A DNA stretch of 13,770 nucleotides from an uncultured Rhodospirillales bacterium (GCA_903897565.1 CAIUCF010000574.1:1-13770); one strand, 5' to 3'; counted from the first letter of the stretch, positions 1-7,826 are shown. The notes: generated by a model from the letters alone, not told the origin. Numbers and translations: made by a program.

Positions 1-1
1 C

Positions 2-271
2 GAGCTCGCGCCCTCGGGCATCACGGTCAATGCCGTGATGCCGGGCAATATCTTCACCGAAGGGCTCGAAGGCATGGGCGCGGAATACATCGCCGGCATG
101 GAAGCCTCGATCCCGCAGCGGCGGCTCGGCAGCGTCGCCGATATCGCCAACGCGGCGCTGTTCTTCGCGACGGAGGAGGCCGCCTACATCACCGGCCAGG
201 GCATGGTCATCGATGGCGGCCAGATCCTGCCCGAGTCCCCCGCGGCGATGGCGGAAATGGATATCGCTTGA
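2..271 (+). CDS. SDR family oxidoreductase, C-terminal part (5' end outside window)
   Basis: This open frame enters from the left edge and gives the last 89 residues of a classical short-chain dehydrogenase/reductase. Visible hallmarks are the post-catalytic segment GITVNAVMPGNIFTEG (the usual 'VN.v.PG...T' strand and loop that closes over the cofactor) and the C-terminal ITGQGMVIDGGQ motif (usual form 'ITGq.i.vDGG'), which forms the tetramer interface in FabG-like enzymes. The Rossmann TGxxxGIG motif and the Ser-Tyr-Lys catalytic residues lie upstream of the window, so substrate and cofactor cannot be inferred. The stop codon TGA overlaps the TTG start of the next gene, so the two are almost certainly co-transcribed and translationally coupled. 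It is a NAD(P)-dependent cytosolic oxidoreductase by family. Confidence 0.9.
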   Translation, partial: ELAPSGITVNAVMPGNIFTEGLEGMGAEYIAGMEASIPQRRLGSVADIANAALFFATEEAAYITGQGMVIDGGQILPESPAAMAEMDIA

Positions 272-723
272 CGGCAGTCTACATCGACGGCGACGCCTGC
301 CCGGTCCGCGAAGAGGTTTACCGGGTCGCGGACCGGCTACAGCTTCATGTCTTCGTCGTCTCCAACGGATCGCGGCCGATCCGGCCCCGCGGCAGCGACA
401 ATGTCAGCATGATCATCGTCAGCGAGGGCGCCGACGCCGCCGATGACTGGATCGCCGAGCGCATCTCCGCAAAGGATATCTGCGTCACCGCCGATATCCC
501 GCTGGCGTCACGCTGCCTCGAGCGCGGCGCCCGCGCGCTGGCGCCGACGGGGAAGGTCTGGACCGAGGCCAATATCGGCAACGCGCTGGCCGGCCGCGAG
601 GTATCGCGGCATCTGCGTGAACTCGGCGTGATCGGCGGCGGTGCGGCGCCGTTCTCGAAAAGCGACCGCTCGCGCTTCCTGAGCACGCTCGACACGCTCG
701 CACACGCCGCATTGCGGGCCTGA
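268..723 (+). CDS. YaiI/YqxD family protein (UPF0178, DUF188)
   Basis: A 151-residue protein, the usual length for this family (E. coli YaiI is about 152). The N-terminal signature YIDGDACPVREEVYRVADR corresponds to the conserved 'DaDACPvk.ei.r.A' start of UPF0178 proteins; the middle VTADIPLASRCLERGARAL and the late GAAPFSKSDRSRFLSTLD segments also fit the family. The fold is PIN-like with conserved acidic residues, but its biochemical function is not established. The start is TTG at 268, the only start codon that leaves the usual four to five residues before the conserved IDGDACP strand. It sits inside the stop of the upstream SDR gene (TTGA overlap) with only a weak purine stretch in front, so expression probably depends on coupling. 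No functional link with the carboxylase operon downstream is evident. Confidence 0.92.
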   Translation: MTAVYIDGDACPVREEVYRVADRLQLHVFVVSNGSRPIRPRGSDNVSMIIVSEGADAADDWIAERISAKDICVTADIPLASRCLERGARALAPTGKVWTEANIGNALAGREVSRHLRELGVIGGGAAPFSKSDRSRFLSTLDTLAHAALRA

Positions 724-775
724 TCCAGGCCCCCTGCGACCTTTAGCGCTGGCGCGCCACCCCGAACCTACCTAA

Positions 776-791
776 TGGTGTGGTGTCTGCT
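776..791 (+). promoter_or_regulatory. Possible sigma-54 type -24/-12 promoter (weak)
   Basis: The sequence TGGTGTG-GTGT-CTGCT contains the invariant GG-N10-GC spacing (GG 777-778, GC 789-790) with partial agreement to TGGCACG-N4-TTGCW. It would place the transcript start near 803, upstream of the inverted repeat and leader ORF. Acetone carboxylase operons are known to use a sigma-54 activator, which makes it plausible, but the regulator encoded here is LuxR/MalT type and no sigma-54 activator is in the window. A chance match cannot be excluded. Confidence 0.22.
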
Positions 792-813
792 CCGGCGCCG
801 CGCACTAGCCTCT

Positions 814-844
814 GCATACCTTCGGCATACCTCGACGTATGCCG
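814..844. promoter_or_regulatory. Candidate operator: GCATACC direct repeat plus perfect 8-bp inverted repeat
   Basis: GCATACC occurs at 814-820 and again at 825-831, 11 bp apart, and the second copy is part of a perfect dyad CGGCATAC (823-830), six-base spacer, GTATGCCG (837-844). Three half-sites spaced by about one helical turn are typical of a cooperative protein-binding site. If the transcript begins upstream, the dyad would also form an 8-bp RNA stem with a six-base loop located 16 nt before the Shine-Dalgarno at 861. Whether it acts as DNA operator or RNA element cannot be decided from sequence. Its core CATA-N8-TATGC recurs in front of the ADC-family gene. Confidence 0.55.
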
Positions 845-877
845 GATTCAACGATGTTGCAGGAGGAGAGCCGGCTC

Positions 878-922
878 ATGCCCCAGATCCGTAAACCGAG
901 TCGATCGGGACGCGCGCAATGA
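878..922 (+). CDS. Putative 14-residue leader peptide coupled to carboxylase subunit gene
   Basis: The best Shine-Dalgarno of the leader region, AGGAGGAG at 861-868, is not placed for the carboxylase start but for an ATG at 878, nine bases downstream. That ATG opens a short frame, MPQIRKPSRSGRAQ, whose TGA (920-922) overlaps the ATG of the carboxylase gene (919-921) as ATGA. The peptide is strongly basic (four Arg, one Lys) with no hydrophobic or regulatory-looking run. An in-frame ATG at 854 would add eight residues but lies upstream of the Shine-Dalgarno. The simplest reading is a translation-coupling leader that delivers ribosomes to the weakly preceded downstream start; a role in sensing is speculation. 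No homolog is recognised. Confidence 0.5.
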   Translation: MPQIRKPSRSGRAQ

Positions 923-2907
923 GCAACACCGGCGTACAGGTGCCGCTCGCCGACCAGAGCGTCGGCGGCAAGCTCATCAATATCGACAATGGCGGCACGC
1001 TCACGGACATCTGCGTGATCGACGGCCAGAAGCTGTATCGCACCAAGACCGTCACGACGCCGTATGATCTGTCGAAATGCCTGATGGACGGTCTGGCGAA
1101 AGTCGCGATCGAGATCTATGGCAAGCCCGACCTGCTGGCGTTGCTGCTGTCGACCGAATACATCCGCTACTCGACGACCCAGGGCACCAACGCGCTGGTC
1201 GAGCGCAAGGGACCGCGCCTGGGCCTCGTGATCGCAGGCAACCTCAGCGCCGCTGCGATCCGAGGGACCGGAGGGCAGGCCGAGTTGTTCGATGTGCTCG
1301 TCGGCCCGCGCGTGCAAACGCTCGATTTCGCGTTGGAGGAATCCGCGCTGGAGGCAGCCACGGTACGGGCGATGACGGCGCTATCCTCGGCCGGCGCCAA
1401 CCGGGTCATCGTCGCGATCGGCGGCAGCGGCCACGAAGTCGCCGAAGCGCGCCTGAAACGCCTGCTCCTGCGCAAGTTTCCACCGCACATGCTCGGCGCC
1501 ATCCCGATCCTCTACTCACACGAGATCGTCGCGGACGTCGACGACGTGCGCCGGACCTGGACGTCGCTGTTCAATGCCTTCCTGCATCCGGCAATGGAGC
1601 GTTTCCTCTACAACGCCGAGCACAAGCTGCGCGCCTATCGCATCCGCAACCCGTTGCTGATCTTCCGCAATGACGGCTACGCCGCGCGGGTATCCAAGAC
1701 CGCGGCGGTCAAGACCTATAGCTCGGGTCCCCGAGGGGGCGCCGAAGGCGCCCGCGTCCTCTCTGACCACTATAAATTTCCCCGCCTGCTCTCGATCGAT
1801 ATCGGCGGCACGACGACCGACATCAGCCTGGTCGAGAACGGCGTCGTCCGCTCGCATCGCCGCGGCTTGATCGAAGGCGTCGAGACCTCGTTCCCGCTCT
1901 GCGACGTCGTCAGCAGCGGCGTCGGCGGCAGTTCGATCATCCGCGTCCGCGACGGCGAGATCAAGGTCGGCCCCGATAGCGTCGGCGGCCTGCCGGGCCC
2001 GGCCTGCTTCGGCCTCGGCGGCAAGGAAGCGACCATGACCGACGGCTTCCTGGTCTCCGGGCTGCTCGATCCCGCCACCTTCTTCGGCGGCGAAATGAAG
2101 ATCGACCGCGAGCGCGCCGAAGCGGCAATCCGGGAGGCCGTGGCAGGTCCGCTCGGGCTTTCGACCGATCAGGCGGTCGGCGCCATGGAAGATGCCTGGG
2201 TCGGCAAGGTCGCCGACAGCATCCGCGCCTATGGCGGCGTCGCTGAAGACACCGTCCTAGCTGCGTTCGGCGGGGCTGGACCCTTCGCCGTCTGCCGGAT
2301 CGCCGAGCAGGTCGGGATCGATCGCGTTTTCATCCCCGGCCTGGCGCCGGTGTTCTCGGCCTTTGGTCTGGCCTTTTCCGACATCGCGCACGAATACGCG
2401 GCGCCGCTGCATGGCCGCGACGCCGCCGATGTCGCCGCCTGTCGCGAAGCCCTGCTCGAACGGGCGCGCCGCGGCATGTTTGCCGAAGGTGCGGCGCTCG
2501 AGGAGTGCCGGATCGATGAGGCGCTTACCCTGACCGACGCGTCGGGCGAGCAGGTCATCCCGTTCAGTGGCGATGTCCTGCCGGCAGGGCTGCCGGCGGA
2601 AGCCCGTGTCTCGCTCGCCATGACGGTGGTCAAGCCGATCGCCAAGCCCAGGCTGACGAGCCAGTTCGGGGCGCGAACCGGCGATGCCAAGGCGGCGGGA
2701 AGACGCCGCGTCCTACTCGCTGGCGCCTGGCGGGATCTGCCGCTCTATCGGGTCGAAGACCTGGCGCCCGGTGTCGGCGCCGAAGGACCGGCAGTACTGG
2801 AAGAAGCCTTCTTTACCTGCCGGATCGATGCCGGATGGCGGTTCCAGATCAATGACGCCGGGGACATTTCCCTTGTACGACACCCCAACGGCGCCGCGGC
2901 GCGCTGA
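919..2907 (+). CDS. Hydantoinase/oxoprolinase (HyuA) family subunit of an acetophenone-carboxylase-like ketone carboxylase (Apc1-like)
   Basis: A 662-residue cytosolic subunit of a HyuA/HyuB-type ATP-dependent ketone carboxylase. Domains in order: N-terminal Hydant_A_N domain with a phosphate-binding turn DNGGTLTD (residues 23-30) and the family segment GTNALVERKGPRLGLV (from about 89); the main actin-like ATPase domain with a second phosphate motif DIGGTTTDISL (from 294), then SSGVGGSSIIRV and GPDSVGGLPGPACFGLGG loops; and a C-terminal barrel-like region. The first motif has Asn where the family usually has Ile (DIGGTFTD). Length (about 70 kDa) and first position in a five-gene operon match Apc1 of Aromatoleum. 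The ATG at 919 is chosen because the ATPase motif starts about 20 residues later; only a weak CGGGA precedes it, so translation is probably coupled to the leader ORF. It likely phosphorylates ketone enolate or bicarbonate, with the second HyuA paralog doing the partner step; which does which is unknown. Confidence 0.85.
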   Translation: MSNTGVQVPLADQSVGGKLINIDNGGTLTDICVIDGQKLYRTKTVTTPYDLSKCLMDGLAKVAIEIYGKPDLLALLLSTEYIRYSTTQGTNALVERKGPRLGLVIAGNLSAAAIRGTGGQAELFDVLVGPRVQTLDFALEESALEAATVRAMTALSSAGANRVIVAIGGSGHEVAEARLKRLLLRKFPPHMLGAIPILYSHEIVADVDDVRRTWTSLFNAFLHPAMERFLYNAEHKLRAYRIRNPLLIFRNDGYAARVSKTAAVKTYSSGPRGGAEGARVLSDHYKFPRLLSIDIGGTTTDISLVENGVVRSHRRGLIEGVETSFPLCDVVSSGVGGSSIIRVRDGEIKVGPDSVGGLPGPACFGLGGKEATMTDGFLVSGLLDPATFFGGEMKIDRERAEAAIREAVAGPLGLSTDQAVGAMEDAWVGKVADSIRAYGGVAEDTVLAAFGGAGPFAVCRIAEQVGIDRVFIPGLAPVFSAFGLAFSDIAHEYAAPLHGRDAADVAACREALLERARRGMFAEGAALEECRIDEALTLTDASGEQVIPFSGDVLPAGLPAEARVSLAMTVVKPIAKPRLTSQFGARTGDAKAAGRRRVLLAGAWRDLPLYRVEDLAPGVGAEGPAVLEEAFFTCRIDAGWRFQINDAGDISLVRHPNGAAAR

Positions 2908-2921
2908 GGAGGCAGAGAGCC

Positions 2922-3368
2922 ATGAAAGTTCTCATCACCGAATATCTCCGGATCAACCTCGACAGCGAGCTGTACGAGTGCCGCCGCTGCAACGGCGCAC
3001 TCGGCAGCGCCCGCGAGACCTATAAGCGCGGGCTGCTGGTCTATGACCGCGATCCGCGCGAGATCCATAAGCCGCTGCTCGATCCCAAGCTCTACGAGCG
3101 GACATATTCGCCGCATCCGGACTGGTGCCGGATCCTCGAATTCTACTGCCCGCATTGCGGGACGATGATGGAAGTCGAGTACGTCCCGCCGGGCCATCCG
3201 CCGCTCCACGACATCGAACTCGATATCGATGCGCTGAAGGAGCAGTGGAAGGATCGCGAGGAGGTGATCGAGCCGCCGATCGGCCCGGTGCCACCGCGCC
3301 GCACCCATATGCATGGTCATGGTCATGACCATGGCGCCCATTCCCCCGCCGATACCAAGAAAAACTGA
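2922..3368 (+). CDS. Small zinc-ribbon subunit, acetone carboxylase gamma (AcxC)/Apc2-like
   Basis: A 148-residue protein of the acetone carboxylase gamma-subunit family. Two CxxC knuckles, C20-R-R-C23 and C76-P-H-C79, can form one zinc site; C69 lies nearby. The segment GLLVYDRDPREIHKPLLDP (37-55) and the ILEFYCPHCGTMMEVEYVPPG block are typical of these small subunits, followed by a C-terminal amphipathic 'DIELDIDALKEQW' helix. The size (about 17 kDa) and position between two HyuA genes fit Apc2 (15 kDa). The start has an excellent Shine-Dalgarno, GAGGAGG at 2906-2912, overlapping the stop of the upstream gene. Unusual is a terminal histidine tail (H129, H131, H133, H135, H137, H140), a possible metal-binding extension. 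Role by family: structural and metal-containing subunit of the carboxylase core. Confidence 0.87.
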   Translation: MKVLITEYLRINLDSELYECRRCNGALGSARETYKRGLLVYDRDPREIHKPLLDPKLYERTYSPHPDWCRILEFYCPHCGTMMEVEYVPPGHPPLHDIELDIDALKEQWKDREEVIEPPIGPVPPRRTHMHGHGHDHGAHSPADTKKN

Positions 3369-3379
3369 CCTCAGGTCAG
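3365..3379 (+). promoter_or_regulatory. Inverted repeat across stop codon and Shine-Dalgarno of subunit junction
   Basis: CTGACCT-C-AGGTCAG is a perfect 7-bp-arm dyad. As RNA it would form a 6-bp stem with a three-base loop that includes the stop codon of the small subunit gene (3366-3368) and ends at the first base of the next Shine-Dalgarno (GGGGAAG, 3379-3385). It could tune translation of the second HyuA subunit or stabilise the mRNA, but in GC-rich DNA such short stems also arise by chance. Confidence 0.35.
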
Positions 3380-3393
3380 GGGAAGAAACGATC

Positions 3394-5529
3394 ATGAAAC
3401 GAGTTTCCGTAGATATCGGCGGCACCTTCACCGACTGCTTCGTCGTCTGGAACGATCGCTATATCGAGGGCAAAGCCCTCACGACCCATCACAATCTCGC
3501 GCTCGGCTTCAACGAGGCGCTGGCCAATGCCTGTACCCAGCTCGATGTCGAGGTCGGCACCTTGCTCGCGGAAGTGGATTCGGTACGCTACGCCACCACG
3601 CTCGGCACCAACGCGCTGATCGAACGTAAGGGTCCGCGCATCGGCGTACTGGTGACGACCGGCTTCAAGAGCACCATCGCGATTGGTCGCGCCCGCGCCT
3701 ATGGCGAGGGGCTTTCCGAAGAAGAGCAGATGGATATTCCGAACGCGCATCGGCCGGAGCCGATCGTGCCGATTCCCATGATCCGCGAGGTACGCGAGCG
3801 CGTCGACTACAAGGGCAGGGTGTTCCTGCGGCTCGACGAGGACGATGTCCGTCTCCATATCCGCGATCTCGTCGACGCCGGTGCCGAGGCGCTGGTGGTG
3901 CTGTTCACCAACAGCGTCGTCAACCCCGATCACGAGCTGCGGGTCCGCGAAATCTTCCTCGAGGAGTATCCCGGCCATTTGCTCGGCGCGATGCCAATGT
4001 TGCTGTCGCACCAGGTAGCCGGCCGCAAGGGGGAGTATGCGCGCGGCATGTCGACCATCCTCGACGCCTTTCTCCACGCCACCATGTATCACGGCCTTGG
4101 CACCCTAGAACTCAACCTGCGCGCCAATGGCTACGACAAGCCCATGCTCGTGAACCACAATTCCGGCGGCATGGCGCAGCTCAATTCGACCGACGCCCTG
4201 CAGACCGTACACTCAGGTCCCGTCTCGGGCATCGCCGCGAGCGAGCACCTGATGAACGAAACCGGGCTCGGCAACATCGTCGCAACCGACATGGGCGGCA
4301 CCAGCTTCGACATCGGCATCGTCGTCGAGGGCGGCGTGAAATACTACGACTTCAATCCGGTGATCGATCGCTGGCTGGTGTCGATTCCGATGGTCCACCT
4401 CGTCACGCTCGGCGCCGGCGGCGGCTCGATCTGCAGCTATGACCGGATGTTCCGTACGGTCAAGATCGGCCCGGCCAGCGCCGGCTCCGACCCCGGCCCG
4501 GCCTGCTATGATCGTGGCGGTCTCAGCCCCACGGTCACCGACGCCGATCTGCTGCTGGGCTATCTCGATCCCACCAACTACGCGGGCGGCCACATCAAGA
4601 TCAACCCGCGGCGGGCGAAGCAGGCGATCGAGGACACGTTGTGCGACGATCTCGATCTCGACACCATCGAGGTCGCCAAGCTCATCAAGCGTAGCGTCGA
4701 TGGCAACATGGCCAACGGCATCGCCACCGAATTGCGCACCCGCGGCTATGAGCCCAAGGATTTCACCTTGCTGGCCTATGGCGGCAACGGGCCGCTCCAT
4801 GCCTGCGGCATCGCCAATGCGCTCGGCATCGATCGTGTGCTGGCGCCGCCTTATTCATCGGTGTTCTCGGCGGTCGGCGCCGGCAACGTCAACCAGATGC
4901 ATATCCACGAAGCCAATACCTGGACGGTGCTGTTCAACGCCAATACCAAGAGCTTCTTCGCCGATTACGCCGGCTTCAACGACCAGGTCGAGGAACTCGA
5001 GCGTCGTGGTCGCGAAGATCTGCTGCGCCAGGGTTTCGAGGAAAGCGACATCACCTATCGCCTTGAGCTCGATATGCGGTACGGCAACCAGCGCGTGGAG
5101 ACCGCCGTGGTGACCGCTCTGCGCCGTCTGCAGCGCCAGGGCGACGTATTGCGTCTGATCGAGGAGTTCCGGGTGCGCTACGGTGCCCGCTTCGGCGAGG
5201 GCAGCCAGTCGCCGGAGGCCGGTATTCGCGTCAACACGATCCGCGTCTGCTCCTATGTCGAGCAGGCCAAGGTCACATTCGCGCGGATCGGGCAGGGGGG
5301 TGCGACCCGGCCTGCGCCCGCGCCGGTGAGCACGCGCTCCTGCCACTTCGTCGGCCACGCCAAGCCGCTCGAGACGCGAATCTATGACGAAGCCGCCCTG
5401 GCCGAAGGCACCAGCCTTGTCGGTCCGGCGATCGTCGCCAGCCGCGCCACGACCTATCTGGTCGAGCCGGGTTGGCAGCTCTACGTGGCCGCCCAAGGGG
5501 CGGTCTGGTTCTCCCGCAGCGCGCATTGA
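3394..5529 (+). CDS. Second hydantoinase/oxoprolinase (HyuA) family subunit, acetone carboxylase beta/Apc3-like
   Basis: A 711-residue ATPase subunit, close in length to acetone carboxylase beta (AcxA, about 717). The start at ATG 3394 gives MKRVSVDIGGTFTDCF, placing the canonical phosphate motif DIGGTFTD at residues 7-14, and has GGGGAAG about nine bases upstream; starting further left would add residues that overlap the previous gene. Further motifs are GTNALIERKGPRIGVL (from 71), the second actin-like phosphate loop DMGGTSFDIG (from 299), and GAGGGSICSYDR with GPASAGSDPGPACYDRGG. It is a paralog of the subunit encoded at 919-2907, but with the canonical N-terminal motif. Two different HyuA chains agree with the known use of two ATP per ketone by acetophenone carboxylase. 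Acts in the cytosol as part of the core complex with the HyuB subunit encoded immediately downstream. Confidence 0.88.
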   Translation: MKRVSVDIGGTFTDCFVVWNDRYIEGKALTTHHNLALGFNEALANACTQLDVEVGTLLAEVDSVRYATTLGTNALIERKGPRIGVLVTTGFKSTIAIGRARAYGEGLSEEEQMDIPNAHRPEPIVPIPMIREVRERVDYKGRVFLRLDEDDVRLHIRDLVDAGAEALVVLFTNSVVNPDHELRVREIFLEEYPGHLLGAMPMLLSHQVAGRKGEYARGMSTILDAFLHATMYHGLGTLELNLRANGYDKPMLVNHNSGGMAQLNSTDALQTVHSGPVSGIAASEHLMNETGLGNIVATDMGGTSFDIGIVVEGGVKYYDFNPVIDRWLVSIPMVHLVTLGAGGGSICSYDRMFRTVKIGPASAGSDPGPACYDRGGLSPTVTDADLLLGYLDPTNYAGGHIKINPRRAKQAIEDTLCDDLDLDTIEVAKLIKRSVDGNMANGIATELRTRGYEPKDFTLLAYGGNGPLHACGIANALGIDRVLAPPYSSVFSAVGAGNVNQMHIHEANTWTVLFNANTKSFFADYAGFNDQVEELERRGREDLLRQGFEESDITYRLELDMRYGNQRVETAVVTALRRLQRQGDVLRLIEEFRVRYGARFGEGSQSPEAGIRVNTIRVCSYVEQAKVTFARIGQGGATRPAPAPVSTRSCHFVGHAKPLETRIYDEAALAEGTSLVGPAIVASRATTYLVEPGWQLYVAAQGAVWFSRSAH

Positions 5530-5552
5530 TCGCCCGGAAGGAAGAAGACGAC

Positions 5553-7826
5553 ATGAACACGTCCATCGAAGATAACGAAGTCACCCGCGAAGAAGCTGCC
5601 GTCCGTGATCGCTTCCTGGCCGAGAACCGCCTATTCCTCGGGCCCGATCCGGAGATCATGCGCAACCACAGCCTGGCGCCGCGCACCGAGGACGAAGAGC
5701 GCATCCTGTCGCAAGGGGTCGACGCCCATCAGGTCCATCAGATCCGGGGGTTGGTCAACGCCGCCCTGACCGAATCTTTCCAGATGGTCAACCAGATGGG
5801 CGCGGCGCCCGGTGCCAAATGGGGCGATCTCGTCACCGGCGTCTTCACCAAGTCGGGCGATCTCGCGATGATCTCGCCGCACGGCATCATCGGCTTCGCG
5901 ATCTGCTGCTTCTATCCGATCAAGTTCATCACGAAATACTGGATGAACGACCCGACCGTCGGCGTGAAGGAAGGCGACGGCTTCATCCATAACGACGCGC
6001 GCTACGGCGGTATCCACAACACCGACCAGTCGATGATGATGCCGCTCTACTACAAGGGCGAGCTGCTGTTCTGGCTGTCCTCGACGATTCACGAGGGCGA
6101 GAACGGCGCGTGCGAACCCGGTGGCATGCCGGCGGCGGCCGAGAGCAAATACGACGAGGGCCTGAAGATGTCACCCTTCAAGGTCGTCGAAAACTACGAG
6201 ATCAAGCGGGATCTACTGACCTTCCTGCAGAATTCGGTGCGCGATCCGAAGCTCCAGCTCGAAGACATGAAGGTCAAGCTGCACGCCACCATCCGGCTGC
6301 AGGAGCGGATGATCGCGATCCTCGACCAGTTCGGCAAGGACGCCGTCGTCGGTGCCTTGCGATCGCATCTCGAGGATGTCGAGGTCGAGGTGCGCCGCAG
6401 GATTCGCGAACTCCCCGATGGCACGACCCGCGTCAACGCGTTCATGGACTCGACCCTGCGCGAGAACTGCATCCAGAAGATCCAGCTCGCGATCACGGTC
6501 AAGGGCGACCAGATGGTCTGCGACTTCCGCGGCAGCTCGCCGCAATTCATGAACCGCGCGGTCAACACCAATATCGCCTCGTTCAAGGCCGCGCTCGGCA
6601 CCGGCCTGCTGCAGAATGTCTGGCCCGACCTGCCGCATACCATGGCGGCGCTGTCGCCGATCGAGATCGTCTCGGACCGCAACTCGATCCTCGACGCCGA
6701 TGGCGACATGCCGCAGGCGATGAGTCTGATGCCGCTGTTCAAGGCCTGCGTGATCTTCACGATCCCGATGAACAAGCTGAACTACTCGCTGCCCAAACGG
6801 TATTCAGCCGTCATCGCGCAGCAATACGACCAGGCGGCCACCTTCATTTATGGCGGGTTGACGCAACACGGCGACGTCACCGGCAATTTCTGCTCCGACA
6901 TCAATGGCTGCGGCCAGGGCGCGCGCTCGAACGCCGATGGCGAACATTCGATCTCACCCGTGTTCGGCTTCATGGCCGATGCCGGCGAGCAGGAAATGTG
7001 CGAGGAGGACACACCGATCGTCCGCCTCGGCGCCCAGCGCCTGGCCCGCAATCGCATCGGCTTCGGCAAGTATCGCGGCGGCCTCGGCTACGAACAGATC
7101 GCGACCGTCCGGGATTCCAATATCTGGGGCTTCATGACCGGCTGCGAGGGCTCGCTGTTTTCCTCGACCCAAGGCTTGTTCGGCGGCTACTCCAGCCCGG
7201 CCTACCAGCTGTGCAAGATCAAGGGCATCAATATCTTCGAGGTGCTGGCGAACGAGCCCAAGCGGATCAAGGAATTCGACATCGTCTACCTGATGAACGA
7301 ACGGCCGATCCCCGGCGGCAAATATTCCACGCACGACATGGGTATGACCTTCGAGATGTGCCAGGAAGGCGAGGTCTACATGATCTGCCAGGGCACGGGC
7401 GGCGGCTACGGCGACGTGCTCGAGCGTGATCCGGCTCTGGTGATGAAGGATGTCGCCGAGGACCTCATGACCCACGACGTCGCCAAGGACATCTACAAGG
7501 TCGTCTATGACGAGCGCACGCTGATCGTCGACGACGAGGCGACGGTCGCGCTGCGCAACGCCTATCGCCAGGAACGCATCCGCCGCGGTAAGAGCTACGA
7601 CCAGTTCTGCGCGGAATGGGTGACGTCCGAGCCGCCGGCGACCTTGCCCTATTACGGTAGTTGGGACGATCCGAAAACGATCTATGGCACCAGCGGCGCC
7701 CAGCGGATTAAGATGGATGCCGACAAGATCCAGGGCTCCTTCATGCCTAATCCGAAGGACCTGAAGATTGCGGAACTCGAGGCGCAGCTGGAGCGCTACA
7801 AGGAGAAGTTCGGGGAGGCGGTCTGA
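5553..7826 (+). CDS. Hydantoinase B/oxoprolinase (HyuB) family catalytic subunit, acetone carboxylase alpha/Apc4-like
   Basis: A 757-residue HyuB-type subunit resembling acetone carboxylase alpha (AcxB) and Apc4. ATG 5553 is preceded by GGAAGGAAG (5536-5544) and lies 23 bases past the upstream stop. The N-terminal half carries GDGFIHNDARYGGIHNTDQ and TIHEGE; H155, D158 and H180 have the same 3- and 22-residue spacing as the Mn ligands of acetone carboxylase as I recall them (H150, D153, H175), so this is probably the carboxylation site and it looks intact. The middle has the KVKLHATIRLQERM and DFRGSSPQFMNRAVNTN segments of the family, and a glycine-rich TGGGYGDVLERDP near residue 615. The C-terminal about 20 residues (LKIAELEAQLERYKEKF) look like a short coiled coil. 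The predicted job is joining the activated ketone and carboxyl group to give a beta-keto acid. Confidence 0.88.
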   Translation: MNTSIEDNEVTREEAAVRDRFLAENRLFLGPDPEIMRNHSLAPRTEDEERILSQGVDAHQVHQIRGLVNAALTESFQMVNQMGAAPGAKWGDLVTGVFTKSGDLAMISPHGIIGFAICCFYPIKFITKYWMNDPTVGVKEGDGFIHNDARYGGIHNTDQSMMMPLYYKGELLFWLSSTIHEGENGACEPGGMPAAAESKYDEGLKMSPFKVVENYEIKRDLLTFLQNSVRDPKLQLEDMKVKLHATIRLQERMIAILDQFGKDAVVGALRSHLEDVEVEVRRRIRELPDGTTRVNAFMDSTLRENCIQKIQLAITVKGDQMVCDFRGSSPQFMNRAVNTNIASFKAALGTGLLQNVWPDLPHTMAALSPIEIVSDRNSILDADGDMPQAMSLMPLFKACVIFTIPMNKLNYSLPKRYSAVIAQQYDQAATFIYGGLTQHGDVTGNFCSDINGCGQGARSNADGEHSISPVFGFMADAGEQEMCEEDTPIVRLGAQRLARNRIGFGKYRGGLGYEQIATVRDSNIWGFMTGCEGSLFSSTQGLFGGYSSPAYQLCKIKGINIFEVLANEPKRIKEFDIVYLMNERPIPGGKYSTHDMGMTFEMCQEGEVYMICQGTGGGYGDVLERDPALVMKDVAEDLMTHDVAKDIYKVVYDERTLIVDDEATVALRNAYRQERIRRGKSYDQFCAEWVTSEPPATLPYYGSWDDPKTIYGTSGAQRIKMDADKIQGSFMPNPKDLKIAELEAQLERYKEKFGEAV

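Noticed and set aside
805..1317. Antisense open frame covering the carboxylase leader
   Set aside because: No ribosome-binding site or motif; overlaps the conserved HyuA N-terminus on the other strand.
919..7826. Interpretation as a plain acetone carboxylase (AcxABC) operon
   Set aside because: There are two HyuA-type genes and a fifth gene, and the order is HyuA-small-HyuA-HyuB; this fits the five-subunit acetophenone carboxylase type better.
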